NCBI RefSeq assembly: GCF_900167185.1
Contig: NZ_FUWM01000005.1
Span: 144,595 to 208,594, forward strand
Direction of reading: 5' to 3'
Source: Selenihalanaerobacter shriftii
GTDB lineage: Bacteria; Bacillota; Halanaerobiia; Halobacteroidales; Acetohalobiaceae
DNA length: 64,000 nt
This document shows, in pieces, positions 9,370-18,216 of the stretch (positions are counted from its first letter, which is position 1; each line of letters begins with the position of its first letter). The notes below the pieces were generated by a model, which saw only the letters and a program-made list of their open reading frames with translations, searched no databases and was not told the DNA's origin. The position numbers and the translations under genes were made by a program.

Positions 9370-11289
9370 ATGGCAGGATATACTGTAAGTTTTTTGCCAA
9401 ATGAGATAGAGATAAATTGTGATTCAGGAACTAATTTATTAGAATTAGCAGCAGATGCTGGTGTTGAAATTAAAGCAGTCTGTGGTGGGGCTGGAAGCTG
9501 TGGTAAATGCCAGGTTATTGTTAAAGAAGGTAAAGTTAATAAACTTGATCAGGGGATTCTTTCCCCTGACAAGTTAGAACAAGGTTATGTCCTGGCATGT
9601 AAAGCAGAAGTAATCAGTGATGTAGTTATAGAAGTTCCACCAGAATCACGACTAAGTAAACATCAGATTCTACTTGATGATGATATGGGAGATGGAGAAT
9701 ACTTAACTGAGGAAGATTTAAATATAGATGATAGGGTAGAATTGTCTCCATTATATCAAAGATTAGAGTTAGAATTAAATGAACCATCATTAGTTGATAA
9801 TGCTAGTGATTTAGAAAGATTATATACTGAAATTAATCGAGACCGAAATTTACCAGATTTAAAAACACCATTACCTGTTTTAAAAGAACTAGCTTCTCAT
9901 TTGCGAGAATATGATTGGGAAACAGGAGTTTCTTTAGCAGCAGTTAATGGGAATTATGAGGTTGCTGAATTAAGTGCGCCAGATGATGAGAATTCTGATT
10001 ATGGAATTGCTGTTGATATTGGAACTACTACTTTGGCTTTAAATTTAGTAGATCTAAGTACTGGTAAGACAGTAGCAATGGAAGGTGCTTATAATAAACA
10101 GGCGAATTATGGTGATGATGTAATTGGTAGAATTAATTTTGTTAAAGAAAATGATGGTGGTTTAGAAAGATTACATCAATCTATAATTAAAAGCATTAAT
10201 GAATTAATAGAAAATGCTGCTACTAAGCAAGGTATAGAACATTCTGATATCAAGACAGCAGTTTTTGCAGGTAATACAACTATGGCTCATCTATTCTTAG
10301 GAATTGATCCAAATAATATTAGACTGGATCCATATATTCCAACTTTAAACTTTATTCCACCTGTAAGAGCTAATGAATTAGGCATCAATATTAAAGAAGA
10401 ATCGTGGGTTTATTGTTTACCAGGGGTAGCTAGTTTTGTAGGTGGAGATATTACATCTGGAGTCTTAGCTACAGAGTTATCTAAACAGGATAAGATTACT
10501 TTATTTATTGATATTGGTACTAATGGTGAGTTAGTATTAGGAAATCAGGATTGGTTAATGACTTGTTCTTGTTCAGCCGGCCCTGCATTTGAAGGGGGAG
10601 GAATTGAGTATGGTATGAGAGCAATGACTGGTGCTATTGAACTTTTCGATATAGATGAAGAGACTTATGAGATGAAGTATAGTACCATTGATGATGCTCC
10701 TCCAATAGGAGTCTGTGGGTCAGGCTTAATAAATCTAATAGCAATATTAAATGAAGTGGGAATTATTAACCGTTCTGGTAAATTCGATTCAGAGTTGGAA
10801 CATGAAAGGTTAAGAGATAGAGATTATGAAAAAGAATTCGTGTTGGTTCCAAAAGAAGAAGCTGGAATTGATAAGGATATAGTAATTACAGAAAATGATA
10901 TTAAGAATTTACTAAGATCTAAGGGAGCGATTTATGCTGGTATTAGAATGATGCTTAGAAATATGTCATTAACTGAAGACTTTATTGAACAAGTCTTAGT
11001 TGCCGGAGGTTTTGGAAATTATATTAATTTAGATGATGCTAAGAAAATAGGATTACTTCCGGATTTGCCAGCAGATAAATTTAAATTTGTGGGGAATACT
11101 TCTTTAAAAGGTGCTAAGATAAGTCTGTTATCGAAAGATGCCTTTGATAGAGTAGAAGAAATTGCTAAGAAAATGACTTACTTAGAGTTAAGTGCTGAAG
11201 ACCAAAGTCAAGACTTTATGGATGAGTTTGTTTCAGCACAGTTTATTCCACATACCGATTTAAGTCTATTTCCTTCTGTTACAGAGTAA
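9370..11289 (+). CDS. acsV: Corrinoid protein reductive activator (AcsV/RACo-like)
   Basis: I place the start at ATG 9370 because a strong SD (GGGAGGGG) at 9354-9361 sits 8 bases before it; a TTG 24 bases upstream would overlap that SD. The product has 639 residues. An N-terminal plant-type 2Fe-2S domain has C38, C44, C47 and C77. It is followed by a large ASKHA ATPase region with GIAVDIGTTT, IDIGTNGE and AGGFGNYI. Such proteins use ATP to push an electron into inactive Co(II) corrinoid iron-sulfur protein, restoring Co(I). The position between acsC and acsD fits. Confidence 0.93.
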   Translation: MAGYTVSFLPNEIEINCDSGTNLLELAADAGVEIKAVCGGAGSCGKCQVIVKEGKVNKLDQGILSPDKLEQGYVLACKAEVISDVVIEVPPESRLSKHQILLDDDMGDGEYLTEEDLNIDDRVELSPLYQRLELELNEPSLVDNASDLERLYTEINRDRNLPDLKTPLPVLKELASHLREYDWETGVSLAAVNGNYEVAELSAPDDENSDYGIAVDIGTTTLALNLVDLSTGKTVAMEGAYNKQANYGDDVIGRINFVKENDGGLERLHQSIIKSINELIENAATKQGIEHSDIKTAVFAGNTTMAHLFLGIDPNNIRLDPYIPTLNFIPPVRANELGINIKEESWVYCLPGVASFVGGDITSGVLATELSKQDKITLFIDIGTNGELVLGNQDWLMTCSCSAGPAFEGGGIEYGMRAMTGAIELFDIDEETYEMKYSTIDDAPPIGVCGSGLINLIAILNEVGIINRSGKFDSELEHERLRDRDYEKEFVLVPKEEAGIDKDIVITENDIKNLLRSKGAIYAGIRMMLRNMSLTEDFIEQVLVAGGFGNYINLDDAKKIGLLPDLPADKFKFVGNTSLKGAKISLLSKDAFDRVEEIAKKMTYLELSAEDQSQDFMDEFVSAQFIPHTDLSLFPSVTE

Positions 11290-11337
11290 CAGATTTACAA
11301 CTAAATCTTTTAAATCAACGGTGGAGAGGTGAAAATT

Positions 11338-12093
11338 ATGAATATAGCAGTAGCGGGAAAAGGTGGAACAGGAAAGACTACATTTAGCTCTTTATTAATT
11401 AGAACATTAATTAATAATAAAGCAAGACCAATTTTAGCTGTAGATGCTGATGCAAATGCTAATCTAAATGAAGCATTAGGGATGGATATTCATACTACTA
11501 TAACTAAACTATTAACAGATTTTAAAGAAATGAAAGGTAGACCGCCTGGAGGAATGGATAAAGCTAGTTATGTGGAATATCAACTACAGAGTTCAATAGT
11601 TGAAGAAAAAGATGTAGATTTATTAGTGATGGGAGGACCAGTTGGTCCAGGTTGTTATTGTTACCCAAATGATCTTTTAAAGGGATTTATAGATAGTTTA
11701 AGTGATGGTTATCCATATGTAGTGATGGATAATGAAGCAGGATTAGAGCACTTAAGTAGACGTACTACTCAAGATATAGATATCTTGTTTGTCATTAGTG
11801 ATGCTAGTGCGAGAGGAATCCGTTCTGCTGGTCGAGTTAAAGATATTGTAGATAATATTAAACTTGAAATTGATCAGTTATATTTAATAATTACTAAAAC
11901 ACCTGATAATGCACTTGAAGCATTAGGAGAAGAAATTGAAAAGACTGGTTTAGAAGTGATCGGGATAATTCCTCATGATCCTAAAATTGCTGAATATGAT
12001 TTACATGGTAAACCATTAGTGGATTTACCAGATGATTCTTCAGCAGTAGAAGCTGTTAAAGAAATCATAGAAAAGACTGTTTTAGCTGATTAA
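11338..12093 (+). CDS. acsF: Acetyl-CoA synthase maturation ATPase AcsF/CooC-type
   Basis: A second CooC-type P-loop ATPase, 251 residues from ATG 11338. SD GGAGAGG ends 8 bases before it, whereas the GTG at 11329 overlaps the SD. It has GKGGTGKTT at residues 7-15, DADANAN and a CYCY metal-binding motif. In acetogens the AcsF copy in the acs operon is linked to nickel insertion into acetyl-CoA synthase. Assignment as AcsF rather than CooC rests on its place between acsV and acsD; the families overlap in sequence. Confidence 0.85.
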   Translation: MNIAVAGKGGTGKTTFSSLLIRTLINNKARPILAVDADANANLNEALGMDIHTTITKLLTDFKEMKGRPPGGMDKASYVEYQLQSSIVEEKDVDLLVMGGPVGPGCYCYPNDLLKGFIDSLSDGYPYVVMDNEAGLEHLSRRTTQDIDILFVISDASARGIRSAGRVKDIVDNIKLEIDQLYLIITKTPDNALEALGEEIEKTGLEVIGIIPHDPKIAEYDLHGKPLVDLPDDSSAVEAVKEIIEKTVLAD

Positions 12094-12155
12094 AGGTTTA
12101 AAAATAAATCTTCCAATCAAGAAATTTATTAAAACAAGAGAAAGGGGCGTATAAA

Positions 12156-13121
12156 ATGGCAGTAGAAATGTTAAAAGAAAAGTGGAGTGGCCAAGTAGAA
12201 GAACTAACTATTGGCGCTACAGAAGAAGATGGAGGAACTAGAACATCTACAGTAACAGTTGGAGGTGAAACTGCACTTCCTTTCCTACATTTTGAAGGTG
12301 AATTTCCTCATAGACCAGTTGTGGCGTTTGAAATTAATGATGAAGAACCAGTAGATATGCCAGAATCATTAGTTGAAGTATGGGGTGATGTTTGGGCAGA
12401 TCCAGTTGATTGGGCTAAGAAAGCTGTTGAAGAGTATGATGCTGAATTACTTGCTCTAAAACTAGACAGTGCTAATCCAAATGGGGAAGATGCTTCTGGT
12501 GAAGAAGTAGTTGAGACTGTGCAAGCAGTTTTAGATGCAGTAGGAGTACCATTAATTATCATTGGTTGTGGTGATTCTGAAAAGGATAATGAAATTCTAA
12601 AAGCAGTTGCTGAAGCTACTGAGGGTGAGAATTTATTATTTGGAATCGCTGAAGAAGATAATTATAAGACAATTGCTGGAGCTTGTATGATTCATGAACA
12701 TAGCATTATTGCTCAGTCTCCAGTAGATGTGAATATATGTAAGCAGTTAAATATCTTACTTACTGATATGGGTATTAAAGAGAATAAAATTGTTATTGAC
12801 CCAATTATCAGTGGTCTAGGTTATGGTATGGAGTATTCTTATTCGATTATGGAAAGAATTCGTTTAGGTGCCCTAAGAGATGATAAGATGTTATCTATGC
12901 CGATAATCAACTTTATTGGTGAAGATGGTTGGAAAGCAAAAGAAGCATCAGCATCTAAAGAAGAGTTTCCTAGTTGGGGAGAGCAATCAGTTAGAGGTCC
13001 TTTATGGGAAACATTAACTGCAGTACCATTATTACAGGCAGGGGCTGATCTATTAGTAATTTGGCATCCTGAAACTGCAGAAAATCTTGATAAGCATATA
13101 GCAGAATTAATGGAAAAGTAA
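12156..13121 (+). CDS. acsD: Corrinoid iron-sulfur protein small subunit AcsD
   Basis: This 321-residue protein is the TIM-barrel partner of AcsC in the heterodimeric corrinoid iron-sulfur protein. Family features include the start VEMLKEKWSG, the FEGEFPHRPVVAFE strand and the IDPIISGLGYGMEYSYSIMER segment that packs near the corrinoid. It has no cofactor motif of its own, as expected. The SD (GAAAGGGG) is 8-10 bases before ATG. It is followed 79 bases later by acsE, its methyl donor partner. Confidence 0.95.
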   Translation: MAVEMLKEKWSGQVEELTIGATEEDGGTRTSTVTVGGETALPFLHFEGEFPHRPVVAFEINDEEPVDMPESLVEVWGDVWADPVDWAKKAVEEYDAELLALKLDSANPNGEDASGEEVVETVQAVLDAVGVPLIIIGCGDSEKDNEILKAVAEATEGENLLFGIAEEDNYKTIAGACMIHEHSIIAQSPVDVNICKQLNILLTDMGIKENKIVIDPIISGLGYGMEYSYSIMERIRLGALRDDKMLSMPIINFIGEDGWKAKEASASKEEFPSWGEQSVRGPLWETLTAVPLLQAGADLLVIWHPETAENLDKHIAELMEK

Positions 13122-13185
13122 AGAAGATTAGTATTTAAAGTGACATAGCTATTAGCTAAGTTACTCTAAATTTAATAAAATTTAA

Positions 13186-13992
<807 letters not shown>

Positions 13993-14039
13993 GTCATAGT
14001 ATTTTATAGATTCTATGAATTAAGAAGTAAATTTTATGG

Positions 14040-14071
14040 AATTGAGGAGCAGATCTGCTCCTCAATTTTTT
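14040..14071 (+). terminator. Strong terminator ending the acs operon
   Basis: A perfect 14-bp inverted repeat centred on AGATCT is followed by a T-run. It separates the acs genes from the following electron-transfer operon. Confidence 0.9.
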
Positions 14072-14248
14072 AAAAGAGAAAAGTAATAAGGGCTAGTAAG
14101 CTATCCATTTTAATTTTTAATATAATTGATTGATCTAGGAGGTGGATTAATTAAGATACTATCAATTAAAATGAAATAAATATTAATTATGAATAAATCA
14201 GGAGTAAAGATAATAGATTGATTACAAAAGGTAAGGAGGGATTATATA

Positions 14249-14740
14249 ATGGCTTGTCAATGTGGATGTTCAGAGGAGAATAATGAGAAATATCTATCGC
14301 CATTAAGAGAGATTTTAGAAAGTTATGAGCAGAAAGCAGAAGATTTAATTCCGGTCTTACAGGATGCTCAGGAAGAGTATGGTTATTTACCTAAGACAGT
14401 TTTAAGAGAAATTGCAGATAGTTTAGATATTTTCTTTAGTGAGGTTTATGGAGTAGCTACTTTTTATTCTCAATTTCATTTAGAACCTCGAGGTGAAAAT
14501 GTTATTAGAGTCTGTATGGGAACTGCTTGTCATGTTAAAGGTGGAGCACAGATTCTAGAAGCTGTACAGAATGAATTAGGTATTGAAGCTGGTGAGACGA
14601 CAGAAGACCTTGAATTTACTGTAGAGTCAGTAGCCTGTATTGGTGCTTGTGGTTTAGCACCGGTAATTATGGTGAACGAAGATACTCATGGAAGATTAGT
14701 GCCTAGTCAAATTTCTGAAATTTTAGCTCAGTATAAATAG
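14249..14740 (+). CDS. NuoE/HydC-like 2Fe-2S thioredoxin-fold subunit
   Basis: A 163-residue thioredoxin-like ferredoxin subunit of the kind that pairs with NuoF-type NAD(P)H flavoproteins. The 2Fe-2S ligands are C89, C94, C130 and C134 (CMGTAC and CIGAC). The N-terminus has an extra CQCGC tract that is not usual for NuoE. It opens a five-gene operon of electron-transfer proteins directly after the acs terminator. By analogy with HydABC or HylABC complexes it moves electrons between NAD(P)H and ferredoxin-type carriers. No catalytic hydrogenase subunit is encoded here. Confidence 0.88.
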   Translation: MACQCGCSEENNEKYLSPLREILESYEQKAEDLIPVLQDAQEEYGYLPKTVLREIADSLDIFFSEVYGVATFYSQFHLEPRGENVIRVCMGTACHVKGGAQILEAVQNELGIEAGETTEDLEFTVESVACIGACGLAPVIMVNEDTHGRLVPSQISEILAQYK

Positions 14741-14772
14741 AGTAAAAGATAATTTAGACGGAGGTGAATGAG

Positions 14773-15132
14773 GTGGAATCATTAGCAAAATTGAAAGAAT
14801 CTAGAGAAAAATTTAGTAAAGAATTAGAGTTGGTCTCTGAAAAACCGCAAATAATTATTGGCTTCGGTACTTGCGGAATTGCTGCAGGAGCTAGAAAAAT
14901 TTTGACAGCTATTGAGACTGAAGTTGAAGAACGGGAATTAGATGTAGCTGTCAGTCAAACGGGCTGTATAGGTCTGTGCGAAAAAGAACCATTAGTAGAT
15001 ATTAAGTTACCGGGAGAAGATAGAGTTACTTATGGTAATTTAAGTGTTGATGATGTAGAGAAAATTATTGCTGAACATGTTATAGAGGGTAAAGTTGTAG
15101 AGAATTTAGCAATTGCGAGGTTAGAAGATTAA
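14773..15132 (+). CDS. Thioredoxin-like 2Fe-2S ferredoxin (split HydB N-terminal domain)
   Basis: The 119-residue protein is read from GTG 14773, 6 bases after the SD GGAGGTG; the GTG at 14764 lies inside that SD. It matches the N-terminal ferredoxin domain that is fused to NuoF in many HydB/HndC proteins, with GFGTCGIAAGA and TGCIGLCEKEP as the cluster motifs. Here it is a separate gene immediately before the NuoF-like gene, which lacks that domain. It probably acts as a fixed subunit of the same complex. Confidence 0.82.
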   Translation: MESLAKLKESREKFSKELELVSEKPQIIIGFGTCGIAAGARKILTAIETEVEERELDVAVSQTGCIGLCEKEPLVDIKLPGEDRVTYGNLSVDDVEKIIAEHVIEGKVVENLAIARLED

Positions 15133-15155
15133 TTATAAGATAGGAGGTAAAAGTA

Positions 15156-16649
15156 ATGGATAATATTCCAGCTTATAAAGAGCTTGACGTTTACAAAAAA
15201 CAGCGCCGAATAGCATTGGCCAATTGTGGTCGAATCGATCCAGAAAGGATTGAGGAGTATATTGTGGCCGGTGGTTATGAAGCATTAGGTAAAGCATTAA
15301 CAGAAATGACCTCTCAGGAAGTCATTGATGAAGTTAAAGAAGCTGGCTTGCGTGGCCGTGGTGGTGGAGGTTTTCCAACAGGTCTTAAGTGGCAGTCTGC
15401 TCATGATGCTGAAGGTGATAAGAAGTATATTGTATGTAATGCTGATGAAGGAGATCCAGGTGCATTTATGGATCGAAGTATATTAGAAGGAGATCCTCAT
15501 AGAGTACTTGAAGGTATGGTTATTGCCGGTTATGCAGTTGGTTCTGATGAAGGGTATATTTATGCTAGAGCTGAGTACCCACTAGCCATTAAAAGATTGA
15601 AGAAGGCTATTGCTCAAGCACGCGAACATGGTTTATTAGGAGAAAACTTGTTTGGAACGGACTTTAGTTTTGATGTTCATATTAAAGCTGGTGCCGGGGC
15701 TTTCGTTTGTGGTGAAGAAACAGCTTTAATGGCTTCCATTGAAGGTAGACGAGGAATGCCAGAACCTAGACCTCCGTATCCAACTGAAAAAGGTTTATGG
15801 GGTAACCCTACTAATATCAATAACGTAGAAACTTATGCAAATGTTTCAACGATAATTGAAGAGGGTGCTAAAGAATTTAAGTCAGTTGGAACTGAGAATA
15901 GCAAAGGAACTAAAGTATTTGCTCTAGCAGGTAAGATTAATAATACTGGTCTAGTTGAAGTTCCAATGGGAATTACAATGAAAGAGGTCATTTACGATAT
16001 AGGTGGTGGAATTCCTAATGATAAGGAATTTAAAGCAGTACAGATCGGTGGTCCTTCTGGAGGTTGTCTGCCAGAAGAAAAGACAGACCTACCTATAGAT
16101 TATGATTCATTAGTTGAAGTTGGAGCAATGATGGGATCAGGTGGATTAATCGTTATGGATGAAGACACTTGTATGGTAGATGTAGCTCGATTCTTCTTAA
16201 ACTTTACAGTGTCAGAGTCTTGTGGTAAGTGTACTCCTTGTTCTGAAGGTACTAAGAGAATGTTGGATATCCTAGAAAGGATTGCTGAAGGTAAAGGTAA
16301 AGCTGAAGATCTAGATGAATTAAAAAATCTAGGTGAAACTATAAAGGATACTGCATTATGTGGTTTAGGTCAAACCGCTCCTAATCCTGTATTGTCAACA
16401 TTAAATTATTTCAAAGGTGAATATGAAGCGCATGTAGAAGATAGGGAGTGTCCTGCGGGAGTATGTAAGTCATTAATTGAATACGATATTACTGATGAGT
16501 GTACTGGTTGTACTAGTTGTGTAGATGTATGTCCAGTAGATGCTATCAGTGGAGAAGCGAAAGAAGAGCATACTATAGATAAGAGTGAGTGTACTAAATG
16601 TGGTACTTGTATAGATGTTTGTCCTGTTGATGCGATAGTCAAAGGATAA
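15156..16649 (+). CDS. NuoF/HydB-like NAD(P)H-binding flavoprotein with two 4Fe-4S clusters
   Basis: The 497-residue protein has the FMN- and NAD-binding core of NuoF ([32 protein letters not shown]-like [11 protein letters not shown]), the N3 4Fe-4S site ESCGKCTPC with a later cysteine in ALCGLG, and a C-terminal 2[4Fe-4S] ferredoxin domain. Such subunits oxidise or reduce NAD(P) and are the flavin site of electron-bifurcating hydrogenases and formate dehydrogenases. The usual fused N-terminal 2Fe-2S domain is encoded by the gene just upstream. SD GATAGGAGG is well placed. Confidence 0.92.
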   Translation: MDNIPAYKELDVYKKQRRIALANCGRIDPERIEEYIVAGGYEALGKALTEMTSQEVIDEVKEAGLRGRGGGGFPTGLKWQSAHDAEGDKKYIVCNADEGDPGAFMDRSILEGDPHRVLEGMVIAGYAVGSDEGYIYARAEYPLAIKRLKKAIAQAREHGLLGENLFGTDFSFDVHIKAGAGAFVCGEETALMASIEGRRGMPEPRPPYPTEKGLWGNPTNINNVETYANVSTIIEEGAKEFKSVGTENSKGTKVFALAGKINNTGLVEVPMGITMKEVIYDIGGGIPNDKEFKAVQIGGPSGGCLPEEKTDLPIDYDSLVEVGAMMGSGGLIVMDEDTCMVDVARFFLNFTVSESCGKCTPCSEGTKRMLDILERIAEGKGKAEDLDELKNLGETIKDTALCGLGQTAPNPVLSTLNYFKGEYEAHVEDRECPAGVCKSLIEYDITDECTGCTSCVDVCPVDAISGEAKEEHTIDKSECTKCGTCIDVCPVDAIVKG

Positions 16650-16737
16650 TCTATAAACTCAAGGAATAAGAATTGCTGAGAAATAAAAGAAAGTTTGATG
16701 GAAATTATGACTAAGCACATAGGAAAGAGGGGATAAA

Positions 16738-17250
16738 ATGGAAAAGATAATTCATGTTGACTTAGATAAATGCATGACATGTCATACATGTGAGATAGAG
16801 TGCGCTACTGCACACTCTGACTCGAAAAATCTGTTGGCAGCTATTCAAGAAGACCCTCTACCACAGCAAAGGATAAGTGTAGAATACGTAAAAGGAGCTA
16901 ATATTCTTTGGCAGTGTCGACATTGTGAAGATGCTCCTTGTGAGACTATTTGTCCTACAGGCGCTATAGGTAGAGAAAATTCCGAATCTCCAGTTGTGGT
17001 AGACGATGATAAATGTTTAGGTTGTAAGATGTGTATCAAAGTTGGATGTCCTTATGGAATCTTGAAAGAAGATAATGCAGGCGGTGTTGTGACGAAATGT
17101 GACTTCTGTATAGAAGATGGGGAAACAGAACCATCGTGTGTATCAGGATGTCCTACAAATGCAATGAAGTTCATAAGTGTAGAAGAACTTTCTGAAGAGG
17201 AAAAAGAAGAATCTGGAAATGTGATTTATAAAAGAGTGAGTACACAATAA
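16738..17250 (+). CDS. CooF/HycB-like four-cluster ferredoxin subunit
   Basis: A 170-residue polyferredoxin with four cysteine groups: CMTCHTCEIEC, CRHCEDAPCETIC, CLGCKMCIKVGC and CDFC...CVSGC. This is the electron-wiring type used by CooF, HycB and formate dehydrogenase beta subunits. It lies between the NuoF-like and NuoG-like genes, so it most likely links this complex to another redox enzyme. Candidates are a formate dehydrogenase, methylene-H4folate reductase or the CO dehydrogenase, all by inference. A related CooF-type protein at 42251 is tied to the second CO dehydrogenase. Confidence 0.85.
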   Translation: MEKIIHVDLDKCMTCHTCEIECATAHSDSKNLLAAIQEDPLPQQRISVEYVKGANILWQCRHCEDAPCETICPTGAIGRENSESPVVVDDDKCLGCKMCIKVGCPYGILKEDNAGGVVTKCDFCIEDGETEPSCVSGCPTNAMKFISVEELSEEEKEESGNVIYKRVSTQ

Positions 17251-17271
17251 GGAAAGGGAAGGAGTGATATA

Positions 17272-18036
17272 ATGAAAGTAACAATTGACGGTAGAGATGT
17301 TGAGCTACAGGAACAAAAGACCATTCTTAAATTGGCAAAGGAAATGGATATTAATATCCCAACCTTATGCCACCATGAAGGTTTAAGTAATTATGGTTCT
17401 TGTAGATTGTGTATTGTAGAAATAAGTAATAATGGTAATGCGGAGATAGACACTTCCTGTACTAGATACGCAGAGGATGGCATGGTAATTGAAACTGAAA
17501 CAGAAAAGTTGAAAGAAAGGCGACAACTTATAGGCGAACTTTTATTAGCTCAGGCTCCAGAATCAGAAAAACTGAAAGATAAGTTACAAGAATTAGGAGT
17601 TACAAAAACTAGATTTGAAGCTAAAGATTCTGATTGTATAGTATGTGGTAGATGTGTTAGAGCTTGTAATGAGGAAGTAGGAACTGGAGCTATAAGCTTT
17701 GTAGGAAGAGGTTATGAGACTAAGGTTGATACGCCATTCTCCATCAATTCTGATGTCTGTATAGGATGTACCTCTTGTGCTGAAGTTTGTCCTACAGGTG
17801 CTATAGAGGTTGAAGATGAAGGTGCAACTAGATACATCCGATATTTCAATACAGAACTTGAACTTAAAAAGTGTGAAGAATGTGGAGATTATATCAATCC
17901 TGAAAGAATGATAGAAAAATTAAAGGAAGAAGACTTCTCATATTACCCAGAAGAGAACTTTAACTTATGTGTAAATTGTAGACGTAGTAGAGAAATGAAC
18001 AAATTTGCAGACAAAGTTTTGGAGGCAAGTAAGTAA
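17272..18036 (+). CDS. NuoG/HydA N-terminal-like Fe-S protein without catalytic domain
   Basis: The 254-residue protein has a plant-type 2Fe-2S domain (CHHEGLSNYGSCRLC, later CTRYA), a CxxCxxC site and two 4Fe-4S motifs (CIVCGRCVRAC and CIGCTSCAEVC), the same order as in NuoG and the N-terminus of HydA. After them it has only a short zinc-ribbon-like tail (CEECGDY, CVNCRRS) instead of an H-cluster or molybdopterin domain. It is an electron-relay subunit. I infer that it docks to a catalytic subunit encoded elsewhere. Confidence 0.85.
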   Translation: MKVTIDGRDVELQEQKTILKLAKEMDINIPTLCHHEGLSNYGSCRLCIVEISNNGNAEIDTSCTRYAEDGMVIETETEKLKERRQLIGELLLAQAPESEKLKDKLQELGVTKTRFEAKDSDCIVCGRCVRACNEEVGTGAISFVGRGYETKVDTPFSINSDVCIGCTSCAEVCPTGAIEVEDEGATRYIRYFNTELELKKCEECGDYINPERMIEKLKEEDFSYYPEENFNLCVNCRRSREMNKFADKVLEASK

Positions 18037-18073
18037 AGATTTATATTTACAAAAAAGAATTTTACTTTGAGTT

Positions 18074-18108
18074 AATAAAGTAGCCAAAATTTTGGCTGCT
18101 TTATTTTT
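18074..18108 (+). terminator. Rho-independent terminator
   Basis: A 16-bp near-perfect hairpin with T-run ends the electron-transfer operon. Confidence 0.88.
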
Positions 18109-18177
18109 TGATGATTTAATGTTTATTTGTATAATTACAGGAGGAATATTCCAAACTATAAGAAGGAGAAATTAATT

Positions 18178-18216
18178 GTGAATAGAAAAGTAGTTAAGAA
18201 AGGAGGGATAAAATGA
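18178..18216 (+). CDS. Possible 12-codon leader peptide coupled to UPF0182 gene
   Basis: GTG behind an AAGGAG site opens a 12-residue reading frame rich in lysine (MNRKVVKKGGIK). Its TGA stop overlaps the ATG of the next gene (ATGA). The SD of the large gene lies inside it. It may serve translational coupling; its size makes chance likely too. Confidence 0.3.
   Translation: MNRKVVKKGGIK

Noticed and set aside
16406..16789. 127-residue minus-strand open frame
   Set aside because: It lies opposite the conserved NuoF ferredoxin domain and the start of the next Fe-S gene, has no SD, and its serine-rich sequence is the mirror of cysteine-rich coding DNA.
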